Of a DNA stretch of 64,000 nucleotides, positions 34,957 to 45,288 are shown in pieces. The DNA is from Pelosinus fermentans JBW45 (GTDB lineage Bacteria; Bacillota; Negativicutes; DSM-13327), in assembly GCF_000271665.2 (NCBI RefSeq), contig NZ_CP010978.1, positions 1,458,501-1,522,500 on the forward strand, in the 5' to 3' direction. A program made the translations under genes and the position numbers. Position 1 is the stretch's first letter. Each line of letters opens with the position of its first letter. Below the pieces are notes generated by a model, which saw only the letters and a list, made by a program, of their open reading frames with translations, was not told the DNA's origin and searched no databases.

Positions 34957-35046
34957 AGTAGATGCTTTAAAAAGATCTATTTCTTCAATTAAAAAGTTTG
35001 GCGCGCAAGATATTTGTTGTGTATTTAACAATAGGAGGGATTGTTT

Positions 35047-36237
35047 ATGGAGAAGAAATGTGTATTGCTAACTTCAGAGTCAGTTACTGAAGGACATCCT
35101 GATAAAATGGCTGATCAAATATCAGATGGAGTATTAGATGCAATTATGGCAAAGGATCCTATGGGACGGGTAGCATGTGAAACTCTTCTTACTACAGGAC
35201 AAGTTCATGTGGTAGGTGAAATTAGCACTACTTGTTATGTAGATATTCCTAAAATTGTGCGTGACACGATAAAAGAAATTGGTTATACGCGAGCAAAATT
35301 CGGTTTTGATGGAGAAACTTGTGGCATATTAGTTTCCATTGGTGAGCAATCGGCGGATATTGCTATGGGGGTAAATAAAGCGTTAGAGGCAAAGAAAGGC
35401 GAAATGGATGAATTTGAAGCAATTGGAGCTGGTGACCAGGGAATGATGTTTGGTTATGCTACCAATGAAACTGCGGAGTATATGCCTTTGACAATATCCT
35501 TAGCACATAAGTTAGCTTATCGTTTAACTGAAGTACGTAAAAACAAAGAAGTGGATTATTTACGTCCTGATGGAAAAACCCAGGTGACAGTTGAATATGA
35601 AGATGGTAAACCTGTGCGTGTTGATACGATAGTTATTGCTGCTCAGCATAGTTCGGAAGTTGATTTAGCAACTATTGAGAAGGATATGATTGAGAAGGTT
35701 ATTGTACCAATTGTTCCGGCGGAGTTATTAGATAAAAATACTAAATATTATATCAATCCAACAGGTCGTTTTGTGGTAGGTGGCCCTCAAGGTGATGCTG
35801 GTTTAACAGGTCGTAAAATTATAGTTGACACTTATGGCGGAATGGCACGTCATGGTGGTGGTGCTTTCTCGGGTAAGGATTGTACAAAAGTTGATCGTTC
35901 TGCTGCTTATGCTGCTCGTTATGTTGCTAAAAATATAGTGGCTGCAGGACTGGCTGATAAATGTGAAATTCAGTTAGCATATGCCATAGGCATTGCCTAT
36001 CCTGTATCTATCATGGTGGAGTCTTTTGGAACTGCTAAAGTAGATGAAGCTTTAATTGCCGAGCTTATTAAAAAGCATTTTGATTTACGTCCAGCTGGTA
36101 TTATAAAGACTTTGGATTTGCGACGTCCAATATATCGTCAAACAGCAGCTTACGGTCATTTTGGTCGCACTGATGTTGATCTTCCATGGGAACGGATAGA
36201 TAAGGCAGAAGAATTGCACAAAGAAGCCAATTTATAA
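35047..36237 (+). CDS. metK: S-adenosylmethionine synthetase
   Basis: 396 residues, complete. Motifs [49 protein letters not shown] and [20 protein letters not shown]. It makes SAM from methionine and ATP. ATG 35047 is 6 bases behind GGAGGG; TTG 35041 is less good. Its location inside the cluster, directly before the radical SAM genes, suggests a dedicated SAM supply. No SAM riboswitch is visible in its short upstream gap. Confidence 0.97.
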   Translation: MEKKCVLLTSESVTEGHPDKMADQISDGVLDAIMAKDPMGRVACETLLTTGQVHVVGEISTTCYVDIPKIVRDTIKEIGYTRAKFGFDGETCGILVSIGEQSADIAMGVNKALEAKKGEMDEFEAIGAGDQGMMFGYATNETAEYMPLTISLAHKLAYRLTEVRKNKEVDYLRPDGKTQVTVEYEDGKPVRVDTIVIAAQHSSEVDLATIEKDMIEKVIVPIVPAELLDKNTKYYINPTGRFVVGGPQGDAGLTGRKIIVDTYGGMARHGGGAFSGKDCTKVDRSAAYAARYVAKNIVAAGLADKCEIQLAYAIGIAYPVSIMVESFGTAKVDEALIAELIKKHFDLRPAGIIKTLDLRRPIYRQTAAYGHFGRTDVDLPWERIDKAEELHKEANL

Positions 36238-36332
36238 TTCGAAAAAATAATTTCATAGTTGAAACGTAATTAAAAATTTAATCGACATTCAAGTTAAGTT
36301 TTGAGAAACGTAAGGTAAGGAGGCAATTGGTT

Positions 36333-37433
36333 ATGTTTAATAAATGTGTTTATAAGTTAAATAACGAATATTTGAGAGAAATTCTAAACATCCATTTTGA
36401 TAAGGAAGAAGGGGCGAAATACTGGCTTGAAAGAGAAAAGCAGCTGAAAATTAATACACTTGAAGAAATAAATGATTTTAAAAAATTTAAGCAATACTAT
36501 TCATTTAAAAATAGAAATGAAATGGACAAATATGAAAATGACTTAAGACATAGACAGGTGGAAGATTTTATCCCGTTAAGTGCATCAAAGGGGGATAAGT
36601 GGATATGGACAGCAGAAACAGGAGGAACTACAGGAATTGCTAAACGAGGAACATGGGGAAGTATATATTGGGAGAGTATTTTGAACTTTTCAGATGAGTT
36701 TCTAAACCTTCACTGTGTTCCTAAAAACGAGAACTGGCTATTTATAGGACCTACTGGGCCGCATACGACGGGAAGATTAATGGTCTCAATTGCAGAGAAT
36801 AGAGGTGGTAAAATATTTTGTATCGACATGGATCCTAGAATTGTCAGAACGTATTTGCAAGAGGGGAATGGAGAGGCGGTAAATAAATATATTCAACATA
36901 TATGGGATCAAGTTGATCCTATCATACGATACCAAAATATTGGAGTTTTATTCTGTACATCAAGTCTTTTAGAACTTTTACCTCAATATATGGATATAAA
37001 TTTATTTAAAAATATAAAGGCGGTGCTTCACGCTGGCTTAGCCATGTCTCGTGATACTCATAAGTATTTGCGTGAGAACTTGTTCAAAGGAAAAGCGATA
37101 GTCGGTATATATGGAACTTCGGTGTCTGGAATTAGTTATCAGAAACCATATGAAAAAGAAGATAATTATCATGTTATTTATATACCTAGCCAGCCGTATA
37201 TAGTAATTGACATTATAAATGGAGAGGGGCTTCCGGTTAATTATGGTGAAGAAGGCGAGGTAAGATGTTTTAGATTTACGGAAGATTCTATTATTCCTGG
37301 TTTTATAGAAAGGGATAAAGCTGTGAGAATTAAGCCTTTTGGAAAGTTTGCATCAACGTACAATTGGGATTGGATTTCTGACCCTCATAGTCCGGCAGGT
37401 TTATCCGGACAGAAGATGGAAGGAGTATATTAA
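36333..37433 (+). CDS. LuxE-like acyl-activating (adenylate-forming) enzyme
   Basis: 366 residues of the LuxE/phenylacetate-CoA-ligase-like group. Nucleotide loop TAETGGTTGIAKRG near residue 95-110, VGIYGTSVSG, and C-terminal GEEGEVRCFRF. LuxE activates an acyl group and hands it to the reductase LuxC. Its stop overlaps the LuxC-like start (TAATG), so the two act together. ATG 36333 is chosen, 9 bases behind AAGGAGG. Confidence 0.8.
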   Translation: MFNKCVYKLNNEYLREILNIHFDKEEGAKYWLEREKQLKINTLEEINDFKKFKQYYSFKNRNEMDKYENDLRHRQVEDFIPLSASKGDKWIWTAETGGTTGIAKRGTWGSIYWESILNFSDEFLNLHCVPKNENWLFIGPTGPHTTGRLMVSIAENRGGKIFCIDMDPRIVRTYLQEGNGEAVNKYIQHIWDQVDPIIRYQNIGVLFCTSSLLELLPQYMDINLFKNIKAVLHAGLAMSRDTHKYLRENLFKGKAIVGIYGTSVSGISYQKPYEKEDNYHVIYIPSQPYIVIDIINGEGLPVNYGEEGEVRCFRFTEDSIIPGFIERDKAVRIKPFGKFASTYNWDWISDPHSPAGLSGQKMEGVY

Positions 37434-38842
37434 TGATAAATATTCCTGTAATCATAAATAATGAATGTATAGATACGATAGAATATCAAGGGGTTTATTC
37501 TTTGAAGAATGAGCCCCTTGCTACATTGTCAAATTTCCCTGTTATAAGAATCCGAGAAGTTAAAAATATGAGTGAACAAAATTTTGATAAGATGCGTGCA
37601 ATGCCAGCAAAAGATATTTTTAAAACATTTAAGAAAGCCGCACAAATTTTTAGGGCAATGAACTTTAGTATTAATGGAGTTAACATTAATAAAACAGACT
37701 ATATTAGATTGGTCTCATCCTGTACTGGCTTGCCCCAAAGTCTGATAGAACAAGAAATCGAAGAAATAGCATATATAATGGATAATTTAGAAGGCATTAA
37801 TTCTATGCAAGTTCCTGGAGGTTCGGTGGAAATATTTGATACTAACTGCTATTATATAGAGAATCAAGAAATTGGGTTTTTTCCAGCAGGAAAAAATTTA
37901 ACTATTAAATTACCAGGAAATATTCCGACAATTTGCATTTATTGGTTAATACCGTTGTCACAGAAGAGACCTATTATACTTATTCCTCCGAAAGAAGATC
38001 CGTTTACTCATTTTCTTATATATAATGCAATTAAGTTAGCCGATCCGCTTTTAGCATCGTGCATTAGTTTTTTGCCGTGCAGTGAAAGTGCGATTGGCTA
38101 TTTAGCTAGGATATCTGATCAGCTTATGATTCCTGAAAGCGCAAAGTCATTAATAGCATCATCGAAAGATTATATACAAAAAACTTATTTTATACATTAT
38201 GGCAGAAGCAAATTTATTATTACTGATGATTTTGATGATCATATTATTGATGCAATATATAGAAGAATGACTTGGAATTGCGGCAGAACATGTACAGGGC
38301 TTACTTCAGTAATTTTTAAAGGAGATGCGAACAGACTCGCACATGCTGTGGTAGAGCGAATAAAAAAAGATTGTATAGATATGAATAGAGGTAGTGATAT
38401 AGTACCAATGTTCAGTATGGAAAAAGCGAGACATCTTGATATGATGATTGAGTCTTACCTTCAGAAAGGTGACGCGATTGATGTAACCAAAGAGGTGAGA
38501 GGGGATACTCGTCTTATAAAATGCGGGGATGAAGGATGTTTGCTTCCTACTGTATTATTGGTGAAAAATAAAAAAAGTGAAATCTTCGGATTAGAATTAC
38601 CATTCCCATTTATAACCATTATTGAAGCCGAAAGTGATGAAGAGCTTATAAAGTACGCCCAAAATACCCTTATATTAAGCGTTGCCTCAGAAAACAAAGA
38701 ACTGATTCAGAAATTATGTGTAGAAAGATCAATTATGAAGGTTTTTGGTGGAAAGCATATTGAACGTGGTTATAATTATTATGACCCCCATGAAGGTTAT
38801 ATTGCAGATTTTACATATCAAAAGAAAGCGGTATTATTTTAA
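37433..38842 (+). CDS. LuxC-like acyl reductase (aldehyde-dehydrogenase superfamily)
   Basis: 469 residues. NAD(P)-dependent reduction of an activated acyl group to an aldehyde. Features: LVSSCTGLPQSLIEQEIEEI, GFFPAGKNLTIKLPGNIPTI, and catalytic Cys in NCGRTCTGLTSV. Paired with the LuxE-like enzyme. It could release an ACP-bound chain as an aldehyde or produce a semialdehyde such as glutamate semialdehyde for CarB (inference). No luxAB luciferase genes are present. Confidence 0.85.
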   Translation: MINIPVIINNECIDTIEYQGVYSLKNEPLATLSNFPVIRIREVKNMSEQNFDKMRAMPAKDIFKTFKKAAQIFRAMNFSINGVNINKTDYIRLVSSCTGLPQSLIEQEIEEIAYIMDNLEGINSMQVPGGSVEIFDTNCYYIENQEIGFFPAGKNLTIKLPGNIPTICIYWLIPLSQKRPIILIPPKEDPFTHFLIYNAIKLADPLLASCISFLPCSESAIGYLARISDQLMIPESAKSLIASSKDYIQKTYFIHYGRSKFIITDDFDDHIIDAIYRRMTWNCGRTCTGLTSVIFKGDANRLAHAVVERIKKDCIDMNRGSDIVPMFSMEKARHLDMMIESYLQKGDAIDVTKEVRGDTRLIKCGDEGCLLPTVLLVKNKKSEIFGLELPFPFITIIEAESDEELIKYAQNTLILSVASENKELIQKLCVERSIMKVFGGKHIERGYNYYDPHEGYIADFTYQKKAVLF

Positions 38843-38928
38843 TGTCTGCTTGGTTTATGACCGATTAATTATTCATAGCTCAGGCAAATTTTTTATCTAT
38901 TGATTACTAATTACGGAGATGATGTTTA

Positions 38929-40281
38929 GTGAATATTCTATTGGTTTGGCCACCTTCTGCTGATTATTGTATCTTAAATGAAAAATTCAGCTGTTGTGAG
39001 CCACTTGGGCTTGAATACATAGCAGCTCCTCTTTTAAAGGAGTTTACAGTTGACATTGCGGATATGAGATTTGAAAAAAGTATTGAGGATTTATTAAAGA
39101 AAAAGAAATATGATGTTGTGGGCGTTGCCATTCCGTTTACTACAAGTGTTAATGTTTGCAATAGGATGTTGCAGCAAATAAAAGAAAATGATGAAAGGGT
39201 AAAAGTAGTTATCGGTGGACATTATCCTACGGTTACTTTAGACAACATTTATCTTCAGTATGTTGATTATGCCATTATTGGAGAAGGTGTACATTCCTTT
39301 TACGAGTTGGTGAAAGCTATAGAAAATCAAACTTTGATTGATGACGTTAAAGGGATAGCAATTATAGAGGATCAACTAGTCAAGTATACTGATAAAATAA
39401 TTTTTAATACGTTGGATCATTATCCAATTCCTGCAAGAAATTTAGTTTCAAAATATCAAAATAAATATTTTCATGCACATTATACACCAGTTACGTTGAT
39501 GCGATTTTCAGCAGGGTGTCCACATAATTGTACGTTTTGTGTATTGTGGAAATTAACAAATCGCGAATATATAGTGAGAAGCAATGATTTGATTATACAA
39601 GAACTCAAAGGTATCGATTGTGAAAATATATATGTTGTAGATGATGAGGCATTCATAAACGCTCCCAAAATGTACGAGTTGGCACAGAAAATAATCGAAA
39701 AAAATATACGGAAAAGATTTCACATGTATGTTAGAGCAGATACCATTATTAATAATGCGGCATTATTTGAATTGTGGGCTAAGGCTGGATTAGATTCTGT
39801 CTTAATTGGACTTGAATCAATATTTGATGATGAGTTAAAGGGATATAAGAAAAACATAACTAGTGAGATGGCTCATAAATGCGTAGAAATACTTCATAAA
39901 AACAGTATAGAAATAAGAGCGAATTTCATAGTTAAACCAGAATATTCCCGGGAGAATTTCCAAGAACTAAAACAGACAGTTTTTGAGCTTGATATAGATC
40001 TTCCTACTTTTGCAGTATTAACACCTTTTCACGGGACAGATGAATATGAAAAAGTAAAAGACCAATTTATTATTGATAAATTGGAGTTTTTTGACTGTTA
40101 TCATACGTTTCTAAAAACTAAATTATCATTAAAAGATTTCTACCAAGAATTTTCCAATTTATTTAGATCTGCAAAATTAAGAGATAAACGAGAAGAGCAT
40201 GGTACAGTTTTTTATGCAGGCAAAGGACAAGATTTTGAAGAAATGACACAAAAAATGGAGAATTCTTACTTGTATTATTAG
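38929..40281 (+). CDS. B12-binding radical SAM protein
   Basis: 450 residues. An N-terminal cobalamin-binding Rossmann domain (residues 1-140: LLVWPPSADY, VVIGGHYPTVTL, AIIGEGVHSFYEL) precedes a radical SAM barrel with Cys197, Cys201, Cys204 in CPHNCTFC. C-terminal helical region with SLKDFYQEFSNLFRSAK. Such proteins methylate unactivated carbons or cyclise. GTG start behind GGAGAT. It differs from the five PhpK-like paralogs and heads the radical SAM series. Confidence 0.92.
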   Translation: MNILLVWPPSADYCILNEKFSCCEPLGLEYIAAPLLKEFTVDIADMRFEKSIEDLLKKKKYDVVGVAIPFTTSVNVCNRMLQQIKENDERVKVVIGGHYPTVTLDNIYLQYVDYAIIGEGVHSFYELVKAIENQTLIDDVKGIAIIEDQLVKYTDKIIFNTLDHYPIPARNLVSKYQNKYFHAHYTPVTLMRFSAGCPHNCTFCVLWKLTNREYIVRSNDLIIQELKGIDCENIYVVDDEAFINAPKMYELAQKIIEKNIRKRFHMYVRADTIINNAALFELWAKAGLDSVLIGLESIFDDELKGYKKNITSEMAHKCVEILHKNSIEIRANFIVKPEYSRENFQELKQTVFELDIDLPTFAVLTPFHGTDEYEKVKDQFIIDKLEFFDCYHTFLKTKLSLKDFYQEFSNLFRSAKLRDKREEHGTVFYAGKGQDFEEMTQKMENSYLYY

Positions 40282-40296
40282 GTAAGGAGGAAAATT

Positions 40297-41901
40297 ATGG
40301 ATAAAATAGATTGTTTACTAATTGGTCATAATCAAATTACAGGTTTGAAATGTGAGAGAACTTCAAGGGTTATGTGGGGAAGAAACTCTCAATTTTATAA
40401 AGAAGCCGTAACACTAAGATATATAAAATATGAAGATCAATTATATACTCCTACGCAAATATCAAATAAGTTTACTCAGAAAAAAAATGGAGAAAGTTCA
40501 TTTGAACATTTAAGTTATGAGCCTACATTAAATGGTGCAATAGCTTATTTAGGAAGCTACCTAAATAAATCAGGTTTTACCTTTGATTTTATAAATTGCC
40601 TTAAAAGTGAACAAGATAAGCTTGCATCAATATTAAAAAGAAATGAATTACATGCGGTTGCAATATCTACAAGTATGTATACAACAATATTTCCTATCTT
40701 AGAAGCGATTGCATTTATAAAGAAGCATAATGCTTCAGTAAAAATAGTTATTGGTGGTTCATTTATAGCCAACCAGGTTAGAGAGCAGGAAGAGGCTGAA
40801 TTGCAGCAGATGTTTGGAGTTATAGGCGCGGATGTTTATATTTATAGTAACGAAGGAGAACATACCTTAGTTAAGGTGCTCAGAGCAATAAAGGAAATGT
40901 CACCTTATACAGATATTAATAATATATTTTACAAAGATTTGGGGAAATATTCATTTACTTTTCCAGAGGAAGAGAAAATCGGGTTAGATGATAATCTAAT
41001 AAATTGGAATTTATTTGAAGGAAATCAATATAAATACGTTAATGTCAGAACTACAGTTTCATGTCCTTTTTCTTGTGCTTTTTGTGGTTACCCAAAATAT
41101 GGAGGAAAGTATAGGCAGCTGAGTATTGAAGCATTAGAGAAGCAACTTAACATGATTAGAGAGAATCCAAAGGTTAAGGGTATCTATTTTATCGATGATA
41201 CTTTTAATTTTCCGGCAGAGAGATTCAAAAATATTTTACGAATGATGATAAAAAATAAATATAACTTCAAATGGCATTCCTTTTTTAGATGTCAATATGC
41301 TGATAGAGAAACAGTTGAGTTAATGAAGGAAAGTGGTTGTCAAGTTGTTTATTGTGGAATAGAATCAGCAAACCAAGTAATACTTGATAATATGAACAAA
41401 AATACTACTGTTGAGCAGTATAAAAAGGGTATAAGTCTACTTAATGAATATGGCATTGCGAATATCGCGTCTATCATAATAGGTTTTCCGGGGGAAACTT
41501 ATCAAACGTATTTGGACACTTATAACTTTATTGAAGAGTTGGGGCCTACGTTCTTTAGATCGCATGTGTGGTATGCTGATGCTGAATCCCCAATTTATTC
41601 TAAAAAGAAGTTATACAAATTAGAGGAATCTGGTTACGAATGGAGTCATTCAACAATGGATGCTAAAACAGCTGCGACATTAACAGACCTAATGTTCTTG
41701 AATATAAAAAATTCTGTATATGATTCAGATTATCCAATTGCTTTTGATTTATTAGTTAAGGGATATAGTATTGAGCAGATCAAAAAGTTTATAAATGGGT
41801 TTAATATGTGTATGAAAAAGGGATTAAATGCTCCAATTTTAGCAGAAGCTGATTATCAATACATACAAGAAATGAAAAGTGCATTGGGTTCACTAAATTA
41901 G
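40297..41901 (+). CDS. PhpK-like radical SAM protein 1
   Basis: 534 residues. N-terminal family signature MDKIDCLLIGHNQI and IKYEDQLYTPTQI, a B12-binding-like domain with KIVIGGSFIANQV and GADVYIYSNEGEH, then a radical SAM domain with Cys256, Cys260, Cys263 (CPFSCAFC) and YFIDDTFNFP. The PhpK family contains the P-methyltransferase of phosphinothricin biosynthesis (established), but no phosphonate genes are here, so C-methylation or another radical step is more likely. First of four tandem paralogs. Confidence 0.9.
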   Translation: MDKIDCLLIGHNQITGLKCERTSRVMWGRNSQFYKEAVTLRYIKYEDQLYTPTQISNKFTQKKNGESSFEHLSYEPTLNGAIAYLGSYLNKSGFTFDFINCLKSEQDKLASILKRNELHAVAISTSMYTTIFPILEAIAFIKKHNASVKIVIGGSFIANQVREQEEAELQQMFGVIGADVYIYSNEGEHTLVKVLRAIKEMSPYTDINNIFYKDLGKYSFTFPEEEKIGLDDNLINWNLFEGNQYKYVNVRTTVSCPFSCAFCGYPKYGGKYRQLSIEALEKQLNMIRENPKVKGIYFIDDTFNFPAERFKNILRMMIKNKYNFKWHSFFRCQYADRETVELMKESGCQVVYCGIESANQVILDNMNKNTTVEQYKKGISLLNEYGIANIASIIIGFPGETYQTYLDTYNFIEELGPTFFRSHVWYADAESPIYSKKKLYKLEESGYEWSHSTMDAKTAATLTDLMFLNIKNSVYDSDYPIAFDLLVKGYSIEQIKKFINGFNMCMKKGLNAPILAEADYQYIQEMKSALGSLN

Positions 41902-41914
41902 AAAGGAGAAAGAT

Positions 41915-43519
41915 ATGGAAAAGATCGATTGTTTTTTTGTTGGCTATAATGAACTTTCTATGCCAAGGCAGAGACAATTATTGCGGCTGACCTATGGGGA
42001 AAACTCTTATTATTATACTGAAACGAATTCATCGAAATTAGGGTATCTAAAATATCAAAAAGAACTATACTCTACTTCACAAATATTTAATATGTTCAAC
42101 AAAGAAAAAAGAATTGTTGACAATTCTTTTGATGACATTAATATGCATGAAACTTTTAATTTAGCAATTGCATATTTAGGTAGTTATTTACATAAAAGAG
42201 GATTTTCAATTGATTATATTAATTCATTTAATAACGCTAAGGAAAAATTAGCAAATTTGTTAACAGAAGATAGAATTAGAACAATTGCAATTCCGACTTC
42301 TTTTTACATATTTGCATATCCAATTCTTGAAATCATATCCTTTATTAGAAATTACAGCAGTACAGTAAAGATCTTAGTGGGTGGGACGTTTATTGCAAAT
42401 CAAGTTAGATCACTGGATAAAATAGCACTACAGAGTTTTTTCATCTCGATGGGTGCTGACGTATACATATACAGTAATGAAGGAGAATATGCATTAAGCA
42501 GGGTGGTTCAAGGGATTAAAAATGGACAGGCTTTAGAGGAAATAGAAAATATATACTTTAAGAGTGGGAAGAATTATGTATTTACAAAAGTACAAATCGA
42601 AGAAAATTCAATAAATAATAATCCAGTAAATTGGAATTTATATTCTAATGATATGGGAAAATTTGTTAATATGAGAACATCCATTTCATGTCCGTTTTCA
42701 TGTAGCTTTTGTAATTTCCCACGGTATGCTGGTAAGTATAGATTGGCCGATTTGGAGGCAGTAGGTAATGAAATAGCGAAACTTAATGATATAGGGAAAG
42801 TTTCGGGTATGTGGATTATAGATGACACATATAATTTTCCCCCGGATAGGTTTAAAGATATATTGCGTGTAATGATTAAAAATAGGAACAAAATTAAATG
42901 GCAGGCACATGTCAGATGTCAGTATCTTGACGAGGAAACAGTTAAACTTATGAAAGAGAGTCAGTGCGAGCATGTAGTGCTTGGGATTGAATCTGGCAGT
43001 CAAAAAATAATAAACAATATGAATAAAAAAGTAACCGTAGAAAAGTATAGGCAAGGAATATCACTATTGAATGAATATAATATTATGAATACAGCTTTAT
43101 TAATAATGGGCTTTCCTGGTGAAACCTCTGAAACATATGAGGAAACATATAATTTCATTGAAGAAACAAAACCGACTTTTTATCAGGCAAGACTGTGGTG
43201 GTGCGATCAAGATACACCAATCTATAAGGAACGAGAAAAGTATAAGTTAGAGGGGTCTGGGTATACGTGGAGTCATGCTACGATGAATTCGACTACTGCA
43301 TATAATTTAGTGTATGATATGTTTTCTAATCTAAGAAACTCTATTTTTGAAAGTGATTTTCCAATACCGTTCCATCTTTCAACACGAGGAATTAGTACTG
43401 ATAAAATAAAGAATTTTATCGGTAGTTTTAATGAATGTATCAGGCATAAGATAAGTAACCCACTTGAGGAAGAAACTAATCCTGAAATGATCGAAAAAAT
43501 GAGAGCAACTCTGTATTGA
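41915..43519 (+). CDS. PhpK-like radical SAM protein 2
   Basis: 534 residues, tandem paralog. Signature MEKIDCFFVGYNEL, LTYGENSYYY, cobalamin-domain words LVGGTFIANQVRS and GADVYIYSNEGEY, and radical SAM cysteines 259, 263, 266 in CPFSCSFC. C-terminal SHATMNSTTAYNL is shared with the other copies. It follows paralog 1 by 13 bases with GAAAGGAG. Confidence 0.9.
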   Translation: MEKIDCFFVGYNELSMPRQRQLLRLTYGENSYYYTETNSSKLGYLKYQKELYSTSQIFNMFNKEKRIVDNSFDDINMHETFNLAIAYLGSYLHKRGFSIDYINSFNNAKEKLANLLTEDRIRTIAIPTSFYIFAYPILEIISFIRNYSSTVKILVGGTFIANQVRSLDKIALQSFFISMGADVYIYSNEGEYALSRVVQGIKNGQALEEIENIYFKSGKNYVFTKVQIEENSINNNPVNWNLYSNDMGKFVNMRTSISCPFSCSFCNFPRYAGKYRLADLEAVGNEIAKLNDIGKVSGMWIIDDTYNFPPDRFKDILRVMIKNRNKIKWQAHVRCQYLDEETVKLMKESQCEHVVLGIESGSQKIINNMNKKVTVEKYRQGISLLNEYNIMNTALLIMGFPGETSETYEETYNFIEETKPTFYQARLWWCDQDTPIYKEREKYKLEGSGYTWSHATMNSTTAYNLVYDMFSNLRNSIFESDFPIPFHLSTRGISTDKIKNFIGSFNECIRHKISNPLEEETNPEMIEKMRATLY

Positions 43520-43619
43520 TATTTTAACCCTAGTAAAGTTACCCCACGTCAATTGAACCAGCAGTGCAAAACGCGTATATAGAATAATCCTACTCTAATA
43601 GCAGTAAAGAGGTGATTTT

Positions 43620-45230
43620 ATGAGAACAATAGATTGTTTTTTTATAGGACATAATGAAATCGATATGATGAGACAAAGACAATTACTAAGGTTAAGTTAC
43701 GGTGAAAATTCACATTTATATAATGAAACGAACATGTCGAAACTTGGATATATAAAATATAAAGGTAATTTATACTCGTCTTCGCAGATTTTTAATAAAA
43801 TTAATCAAGAAGAAAATATAGTCAATAAATCATTTTCTGATGTTGGCATCTCAGAGACGTTTAGCCTTAGTATTGCATATTTAGGAACATTTCTACATAA
43901 AAATGGCTTTTCGATAGATTTTATTAACTCATTTAATAAAGAGAAAGACTATCTGGCAAGTGTGCTATCTAATAATAAGGTTTTATCAGTAGTAATCCCT
44001 ACAACGTACTATGTTTTTGCCTCCCCTATTCTTGATATTATTTCTTTTATAAGAAAATATAACACTAGAACTAAAATAATAGTTGGTGGGCCCTATGTAG
44101 CCAATCGAGTTCGTTCACTAGATGAAGAGGCATTGCAAAGAGTATTCAAAGCCATGGATGCAGATATTTTTATATATAATACAGAGGGAGAAAAAGCACT
44201 AGGGAAAGTGATGCATGCTATAAAAAATAACCTTCCTCTAAATAATATAAAAAATATATTCTACAAAAATAAAGATAAATACTGGTACACTGGACATGTT
44301 CATGAAAGCAATGAGCTAGATGAAAACATAGTTCAATGGGAGTTGTTTGCTGATCGGGTAGGCAATTTTGTAAATGTCAGAACGAGTATATCGTGTCCAT
44401 TCACTTGCCAATTCTGCAATTACCCTATTTATGCGGGAAAATACAGGCAGGCAAGTATAGATACAATAGAAGAAGAAATGAATCGGCTTAACAATATCAG
44501 TGGCATAACTGGTATGTGGATTATTGACGACACGTTTAATTTTCCCCCATCACGATTTAAAGAGATACTAAAAATGATGATAAGAAACCGATATAAATTT
44601 AGATGGCATTCTTTTTTAAGATGTCAATACTTAGATGAAGAAACGGTTCGTCTAATGAAGGAAAGTGGGTGCGATCATGTTCTTCTTGGTATTGAATCTG
44701 GAAGTCAGAAAATTCTAAATAATATGTCTAAAAATACTACTGTTCATAAATATTACGATGGTATAAGTCTGCTTAATAAATATGAAATTGCAAGTACTGC
44801 ATCAATGATAGTAGGATTTCCGGGAGAAACTTTGGAAACATATACAGATACTGTCAAGTTAATAGAAGAAGCTCAGCCGACTTTTTTTCGATCCCATATG
44901 TGGTACTATGATTCAAATGCACCAATTAGCAAGCAGAAGGACAAATACTCTTTGGGTGGCGAAGGTTTGGAATGGAAACATGATACCATGGATTCTCAAA
45001 TGGCATGTACTCTGAATGAAGGGCTTTTCAAGTCGATTAAAAATTCAATATATGAAACTGAATGTCCAATACCTTTCCATCTTTTGAATAGGGGTATAAG
45101 TATATCTAAAATTCAAAGGTTTTTGTCTAGTTTTAATGATTGCATAAAGGAAAAGATAAAAAAACCTGTTGAAGAAGAAACAAGTTTCGAGATGTATAAA
45201 AAGTTACGTGACTCTTTAATTAGCGAATAA
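43620..45230 (+). CDS. PhpK-like radical SAM protein 3
   Basis: 536 residues, most similar by eye to paralog 2 (MRTIDCFFIGHNEIDMMRQR; LSYGENSHLYNETNMSKLGY). Cofactor cysteines 259, 263, 266 in CPFTCQFC. Includes GMWIIDDTFNFPPSRFKE and LLGIESGSQKILNNM. A 100-base gap separates it from paralog 2. AGAGGTG is placed 5 bases before ATG. Confidence 0.9.
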   Translation: MRTIDCFFIGHNEIDMMRQRQLLRLSYGENSHLYNETNMSKLGYIKYKGNLYSSSQIFNKINQEENIVNKSFSDVGISETFSLSIAYLGTFLHKNGFSIDFINSFNKEKDYLASVLSNNKVLSVVIPTTYYVFASPILDIISFIRKYNTRTKIIVGGPYVANRVRSLDEEALQRVFKAMDADIFIYNTEGEKALGKVMHAIKNNLPLNNIKNIFYKNKDKYWYTGHVHESNELDENIVQWELFADRVGNFVNVRTSISCPFTCQFCNYPIYAGKYRQASIDTIEEEMNRLNNISGITGMWIIDDTFNFPPSRFKEILKMMIRNRYKFRWHSFLRCQYLDEETVRLMKESGCDHVLLGIESGSQKILNNMSKNTTVHKYYDGISLLNKYEIASTASMIVGFPGETLETYTDTVKLIEEAQPTFFRSHMWYYDSNAPISKQKDKYSLGGEGLEWKHDTMDSQMACTLNEGLFKSIKNSIYETECPIPFHLLNRGISISKIQRFLSSFNDCIKEKIKKPVEEETSFEMYKKLRDSLISE

Positions 45231-45288
45231 ATATGAATTATTTACATATTGCGAGGAGAATAATAAAGCTGTTATTGGAGAGATGAAA

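Noticed and set aside
34957-35046. SAM riboswitch upstream of metK.
   Set aside because: Only 90 bases with no conserved S-box helices; metK is inside a long operon.
36333-38842. Bioluminescence genes (luxCE).
   Set aside because: No luxAB or luxD; LuxC/LuxE folds are used widely for acyl reduction.
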